A stretch of 16,539 nt of DNA from Oscillospiraceae bacterium (GTDB lineage Bacteria; Bacillota; Clostridia; Oscillospirales; Oscillospiraceae), in assembly GCA_009776905.1 (NCBI GenBank), contig WRMX01000039.1:5036-21574 (forward strand). Reading direction: 5' to 3'. Below are positions 12,756-16,539 of the stretch, in pieces (the first letter of the stretch is position 1; every line of letters begins with the position of its first letter). The notes beneath the pieces are model-generated. The model made no database searches and had not been told where the DNA came from. It saw nothing but the letters and a program-made list of their open reading frames with translations. The position numbers and the translations under genes were made by a program.

Positions 12756-13841
12756 TTACAGTTTTCTGATCTGTTCCAGTACCTTATCGTTTGGCATTGA
12801 CCACACCCATTCCTGTGGGCTGTCTACCTTCCCGTCAAGAAATTGGAAACAGAAAGCTGGATACTTAGTCTTTGTTGCCATATCAGCATATTCTTTTCGC
12901 GAGCTGTACTCGACCGGGTTTATCTTTTCATTAATTACCGAATCAAGGTAATACAATAGGTCAGATATTTTCCGCTGCATAGATTCGACATCTGCCATAT
13001 ATTCAGGGAAATAAGCCAGAAACTCTCCGGTTTCATTTGTCCGTATCAATTCCAGCAGCCTTTTCTCGTTCATCCCGCTTATTAGGTGGCTTACGGCTAC
13101 ATAGGCAGGGCTCTTGACCTTTATGCGGCGATAATCGGAATCTTTGACTACATATCCTTCTTCACAGTACCGCAGTTTTTGCGCCATTTCGATTAAGTCG
13201 CTCAAATTGTTGCACTGAAAGGTTTTAGGTTTTTTGACACCTAAATCGACATCCATCTCCAGCAATGTTACATTGTCGCGAGTACCGATATGATAAAGGT
13301 CGATCGATTCATATGGAACCACAACCCTGTTAAACGGAGACACAAGCTCAAACATATATGTATAGCGGGGATTCAGGTTTTGCAAACGGAGACCCGCGAA
13401 TTTGCAGGCGTCCTCGAACAGTTCTCCAAAACTGCCGTATGATGTATCTACTTTTATTTCGTCTTCAGAACCTATCAGTGCCTTGTCTGCAAATATTGTC
13501 CCATTAGTTGACACGATCCATGTGCCGCCGTAATGCCATACCTTGATTAGGCTTCCATCGATTTTTTCTTCTACCTGAGCCGAGTCCCAATCGATCTTAT
13601 CGGCGTATGGTTCCCCGTAATTACCGAACTTGAAGAACGGGATGCAAACGGGAGTAAGGTTTTTATCTATGATCAACCCCCGGCATTCCCGCACGATTTC
13701 ATCATTGAAGTCGGAATCTATTTGGGAATACTTGAGGATTGTGAAGCCTTCATCATCTTTGATGCTTATCTGGTATGGCGCACCCGACAGTAGCTCCCGC
13801 CAGTCTGCGTTCTGCTTTATAAACTCAATTGTCTTTAGCAC
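12756..13841 (-). CDS. ATP-dependent RNA ligase, T4 Rnl1-like
   Basis: A 361-residue member of the nucleotidyltransferase superfamily that would join RNA ends through an adenylated lysine. Motif I is EEKIDGSLIK with nucleophile K93. The upstream RECRGLIID (51-59) matches the ECRG element that precedes motif I in Rnl1-like ligases. FELVSPFNR (164-172) fits motif III/IIIa, EEGYVVKD (227-234) motif IV and RIKVKSPAYV (239-248) motif V. The C-terminal ~110 residues look helical. It starts at a GTG (13839-13841) behind GAGGTG, 5-nt spacing. It lies 94 bp after the restriction endonuclease on the same strand and is probably cotranscribed with it. T4 Rnl1 repairs tRNA cut by a host anticodon nuclease; whether this one does similar work is inference. 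No end-healing kinase/phosphatase is visible. Confidence 0.85.
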   Translation of the reverse strand: MLKTIEFIKQNADWRELLSGAPYQISIKDDEGFTILKYSQIDSDFNDEIVRECRGLIIDKNLTPVCIPFFKFGNYGEPYADKIDWDSAQVEEKIDGSLIKVWHYGGTWIVSTNGTIFADKALIGSEDEIKVDTSYGSFGELFEDACKFAGLRLQNLNPRYTYMFELVSPFNRVVVPYESIDLYHIGTRDNVTLLEMDVDLGVKKPKTFQCNNLSDLIEMAQKLRYCEEGYVVKDSDYRRIKVKSPAYVAVSHLISGMNEKRLLELIRTNETGEFLAYFPEYMADVESMQRKISDLLYYLDSVINEKINPVEYSSRKEYADMATKTKYPAFCFQFLDGKVDSPQEWVWSMPNDKVLEQIRKL

Positions 13842-13935
13842 CCTGTCACCTCGCGCCGCCCATTCCCTCTACACCGGGCACATTATGCACCATAGCGCCG
13901 TCACCAAAAGTAAAGATTGTGGGGACGCTGCCGCA

Positions 13936-14652
13936 TCACTTGTATCTATCAGCAATTTCAATCCAGCGCGGAATATTCAGGTTTACCCCAAAATGAGCCC
14001 GATAACTTGCCAAGAACCTATTTTGCCACTGCTGCGCTAATTCGCGTGTGTCTCGGTTTTGATATATCGATTGCTCCAGAGCTGACAAGAAGTCTTCAAG
14101 ACACGCAAAAGGTTTATACTTTGCCCGTGTACTATAAAAAACGCCTGGTCTTATCTTGTGTACCACGCTCTTTTTAACCTGCAGCTTCATTGGCCACGCA
14201 GCGCTGCTGCAAGTAATTTGCCAGACTTTTTTGAGCCACAGATCATTTACAGTTACAACACCCTCGTCCATTTTATAGCCAAACACAAGGTAGTCTGCGT
14301 CAAGCATATATGGCTTATCAATCACCTCTGAGGCAAACATTCCAAAGTCTGCAATATCAAATCCAGGTGTTCTTTCCTTGTTAAAAGCCTTCACTTCAAG
14401 TAGGTTCACAGTCATATCATCCGGAGACAGGAAGAAATCCGGAGGCATTTGCGTGTTTTGAGAAAGCGCATATTCTATTTCACGCTTCTCGAGCCACCCC
14501 TGCACCCATTCTTGTATAATGTTTCCAACGACGTCCTTTTGCTTGACGATTATGTCAACATCGCCAAAGAAGAACCTTATCCGCCCCTCTAAAGCCAATA
14601 CTCTGTCCTCATCCATCAGTTTATCATAGACTTCCTGTGCTGTACACCTCAT
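13936..14652 (-). CDS. Type II restriction endonuclease, NgoBV/NlaIV-like
   Basis: Predicted double-strand DNA endonuclease of 238 residues. I recognise the family from RFFFGDVDIIVKQKDVVGNIIQEW, split here as RFFFGDVDIIVKQKD and VVGNIIQEW, and from GFDIADF and WLKKVWQITCSS. Family members NgoBV and NlaIV recognise GGNNCC, so that is the expected site. A PD-(D/E)xK active site is visible as PPDFF, then 13 residues later LEVK (D72, E86, K88 from the chosen start). The ATG at 14650-14652 is preferred to one 14 codons upstream because GAGGTG lies 6 nt before it. The gene start overlaps the methyltransferase end by 29 nt, so the pair is translationally coupled with the methyltransferase first, an order that favours protection before cutting. 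Confidence 0.85.
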   Translation of the reverse strand: MRCTAQEVYDKLMDEDRVLALEGRIRFFFGDVDIIVKQKDVVGNIIQEWVQGWLEKREIEYALSQNTQMPPDFFLSPDDMTVNLLEVKAFNKERTPGFDIADFGMFASEVIDKPYMLDADYLVFGYKMDEGVVTVNDLWLKKVWQITCSSAAWPMKLQVKKSVVHKIRPGVFYSTRAKYKPFACLEDFLSALEQSIYQNRDTRELAQQWQNRFLASYRAHFGVNLNIPRWIEIADRYK

Positions 14653-16042
14653 CAGTTTCACCTCTGTAGTAAATATTAAGTACTCGTGCAGCAACTGCGC
14701 TTATTACGGGAACAACGACCGTGTTCCCCAATAAGTCATACCCGTTCTCCAATGACACATCAAACTTGAAGTCGTCAGGAAATCCGAACAGTCGTAATCC
14801 CTCCCGCAAAGACAACGTCCTCAAACCGTCGCCGTCCACCACGAATAAGTGTTGCATATCCATCGCTACCAATGTAGGAGCTATATTATGCGGGTCAAGC
14901 ACTTTGTTGATTTCAAATGACATCTTACCCGAGACGATGTTATATCCTAATGGGAGATTAGTGTCTTGCACCCTACCCTTCCCAACTCGCATTTTTGGAT
15001 ATTCCATTTTCAAGTATCCTTTATTTACGAGGTCTGCAAGCATTCCCTCCAAATCACGGTGCTCATAAAAAGTCCTAATATGCTCAATCGTTAGAGGCAT
15101 ACCGTCCATCCAGTCTATGCCATACTCTTCAGCCCATTTTTTCTTGCGGCGTTCTTTGAGCATTAAGTTCAACAGTTCCCTCTGTTCGGAGCTAACCGCA
15201 CCTTTGTATTCAATATCCCAACTATGTATATTGTTCTCTCCACCGCGCTTATCCTTAATGGATTTTCCATACAATGCGGAAAGAGGATAATGCTTTAGAA
15301 CAAGCCGAACAAAATCGCTATCAGAAATGGGCAAGCCTGTTTGCAACACTTTATCAAGGCAGAGAGGAGAGTGCTTGAAAGACTCCAAGTCAGGATGCTC
15401 ATCACGTGTTCCAACAATGTAGATACGTCTCCGGTCCTGTGGGACACCGAAATTTTTAGCATTTAAAACTTTCCATGAAACCTTGTAACCTAAACCCTCC
15501 AGCGTCTGAATAATAACAGACAATGTTCTTCCGACTTTATCGCTCGGCTTATCCTTATCGTGATTCACAAGCCCTTCCACATTCTCCAGAATAAAGCCCC
15601 GGGGGTTCTTCTCCTTAAGAATACGCGCGACTTCAAAAAATAGAGTGCCGCGTGTATCTTCAAAGCCAAGGCGTTTTCCCGCTGCAGAAAACGCTTGGCA
15701 TGGAAACCCAGCAAGGAGAAAATCGAAGTCCGGAATACAATCGGTCAATACTTGGGTTATATCACCATGTACGATCTCGCCGGGGTGATTTTGACGTAAA
15801 ACTTCAATCGCATAGGGTTTGATCTCAGAGGTAAAAACGCATGTGGAAGACATACCCAACGCTTTGCAAGCAATCTCAAAGCCTTTTCTAATGCCGCCTA
15901 TTCCGGCAAACAAATCAATAAACCGAATGCCCATTGGCTTACCTTCTTCTTTATTGGTATTTTGCTGGTCCACGCCATAACCATAGAACATTGACAATTG
16001 CTCACGCACATTAATTGTTGCATCGGGGATTGAGTCATACAT
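14624..16042 (-). CDS. DNA (cytosine-5-)-methyltransferase of the restriction-modification system
   Basis: It methylates C5 of cytosine to protect the host from the adjacent endonuclease. C5 motifs are in canonical order: I FIDLFAGIGG, IV GFPCQAFSAAGKR with the catalytic Cys, VI LENVEGL, VIII QDRRRIYIVGTR, then a target recognition region of about 180 residues, IX near LSLREGLRLFGFPDDF and X LLGNTVVVPVI. The start is uncertain. The ATG at 16042 (472 residues) has GGTGGTG upstream. An ATG at 16096 adds 18 residues without a clear ribosome binding site. An ATG at 15934 has AGAAGG and lies just before motif I. The target sequence is inferred as GGNNCC from its endonuclease partner. The region looks more AT-rich than the dcw operon, consistent with horizontal acquisition. 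Confidence 0.93.
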   Translation of the reverse strand: MYDSIPDATINVREQLSMFYGYGVDQQNTNKEEGKPMGIRFIDLFAGIGGIRKGFEIACKALGMSSTCVFTSEIKPYAIEVLRQNHPGEIVHGDITQVLTDCIPDFDFLLAGFPCQAFSAAGKRLGFEDTRGTLFFEVARILKEKNPRGFILENVEGLVNHDKDKPSDKVGRTLSVIIQTLEGLGYKVSWKVLNAKNFGVPQDRRRIYIVGTRDEHPDLESFKHSPLCLDKVLQTGLPISDSDFVRLVLKHYPLSALYGKSIKDKRGGENNIHSWDIEYKGAVSSEQRELLNLMLKERRKKKWAEEYGIDWMDGMPLTIEHIRTFYEHRDLEGMLADLVNKGYLKMEYPKMRVGKGRVQDTNLPLGYNIVSGKMSFEINKVLDPHNIAPTLVAMDMQHLFVVDGDGLRTLSLREGLRLFGFPDDFKFDVSLENGYDLLGNTVVVPVISAVAARVLNIYYRGETDEVYSTGSL

Positions 16043-16182
16043 AAGAAACACCACCGCTCGGAATAATGGTCTGAATGATGCAGAATCACCACACATCAGT
16101 TACTCTTATAATAACATACCACATGTCCAATAAACCGGTCTCTTGGCAATATGTCAAAAATCTCAACAACACCTGCCCGCCC

Positions 16183-16539
16183 CTACACCGGTTTGTCTCG
16201 CCCCAGCCGCTTGTAATACTCCTCCGGAATATCTTTCTTATCCTTATAAAAGATGAATTGGCACGATGAGCCATCTCCCGGCGGAATGTTAATGAACAGA
16301 AAATCGCCGTTCTCGTCTATCGAATTCCGGTTGAACAACGGGCAATGCACGCAATAAATCGGGTAATCCGACGTGCCGAACGTCAGATCCGAAGGCTCGG
16401 AAATCCGTGCAAGCCCTACCTCCTCGCCGTAGCCGCCCATCTGAATGAGCCGCCCGCCGGAGCCGCAAGGCCGGTTCGTGATGACAGCCTTCTCATCGTC
16501 CTCAACTATCTCCATGTGCTGGTGCACATGCCCTTGGAG
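16183..16539 (-). CDS. Cysteine-containing protein of unknown function (C-terminal part)
   Basis: The last 118 residues of a protein whose start lies beyond the right edge. Recognisable features are GHVHQHMEIVEDDE, PCGSGGRL, SDYPIYCVHCPLFN and a Cys near the end (SSCQF). The CGSGGR...YCxHC pattern of conserved cysteines and an upstream His-rich turn could bind a metal or form a redox site. I have seen similar PCGSGGRL/YCxHC segments in clostridial proteins annotated as hypothetical or as L-2-amino-thiazoline-4-carboxylic acid hydrolase-like, but I cannot confirm membership. It ends 86 bp before the longest methyltransferase frame, on the same strand. That gap holds no clear terminator and only a weak candidate promoter (TATTAT near 16104-16109). 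Confidence 0.6.
   Translation of the reverse strand, partial: LQGHVHQHMEIVEDDEKAVITNRPCGSGGRLIQMGGYGEEVGLARISEPSDLTFGTSDYPIYCVHCPLFNRNSIDENGDFLFINIPPGDGSSCQFIFYKDKKDIPEEYYKRLGRDKPV

Noticed and set aside
13846..13935. Open frame of 29 codons directly after the endonuclease stop, in the same frame, ending just before the RNA ligase start (contains a 15-residue ATG-started peptide).
   Set aside because: No clear ribosome binding site at the internal ATG and no recognised family; the endonuclease already has full family length, so readthrough is not needed. Most likely a chance open stretch.

Overview
The window is a chromosomal segment of a member of the Bacillota, most likely class Clostridia. 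It joins the division and cell-wall (dcw) operon, positions 1 to about 11,730, to an accessory block at about 11,730-16,539. All convincing genes lie on the minus strand, so transcription runs from right to left. The evidence for Clostridia is the gene order (mraZ-rsmH-ftsL-PBP-murE-mraY-ftsW-murG-ftsQ-ftsZ), a PASTA-domain division PBP, strong GGAGG-type ribosome binding sites, frequent GTG/TTG starts, and a MurE with the DNPR motif of meso-diaminopimelate enzymes. No close species can be named from the sequence alone.

In transcription order, the dcw operon starts with a sigma-A-like promoter (11699-11727) followed by three 10-nt-spaced MraZ boxes. Then come mraZ, rsmH, ftsL, a class B PBP (ftsI/spoVD type), murE, mraY, ftsW, murG, ftsQ (divIB) and ftsZ, which runs off the left edge. 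ftsZ has its own probable promoter in the ftsQ-ftsZ gap. The genes supply MraZ control, 16S rRNA methylation, lipid II synthesis (MurE, MraY, MurG), septal polymerisation and crosslinking (FtsW and PBP), and the divisome scaffold (FtsL, FtsQ, FtsZ). murF and murD, which often flank mraY, are absent, as are murC, murB and ftsA.

The unusual theme is tandem repetition. Three gaps inside the operon, plus its leader, carry short repeats of unrelated units: 31 nt twice, 20 nt five times, about 40 nt four times, and about 30 nt four times. Two coding sequences carry in-frame repeats: four 12-residue units in the Rossmann fold of RsmH, and 10-residue units in the tail of FtsW. Two of the arrays occupy the places where murF and murD would usually be.

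The accessory block reads differently and looks more AT-rich. Next to the dcw promoter are an intrinsic terminator, a truncated DUF3990-like remnant and an intact DUF3791-like gene. A 540-bp stretch of decayed sequence follows, with serial perfect hairpins, a DUF4143 ATPase fragment and a structured-RNA-like segment. Beyond it lies a type II restriction-modification set: a C5 cytosine methyltransferase, an NgoBV/NlaIV-like endonuclease overlapping it, and an Rnl1-like RNA ligase just downstream on the same strand. The right edge holds the C-terminal part of a cysteine-containing protein of unknown function.
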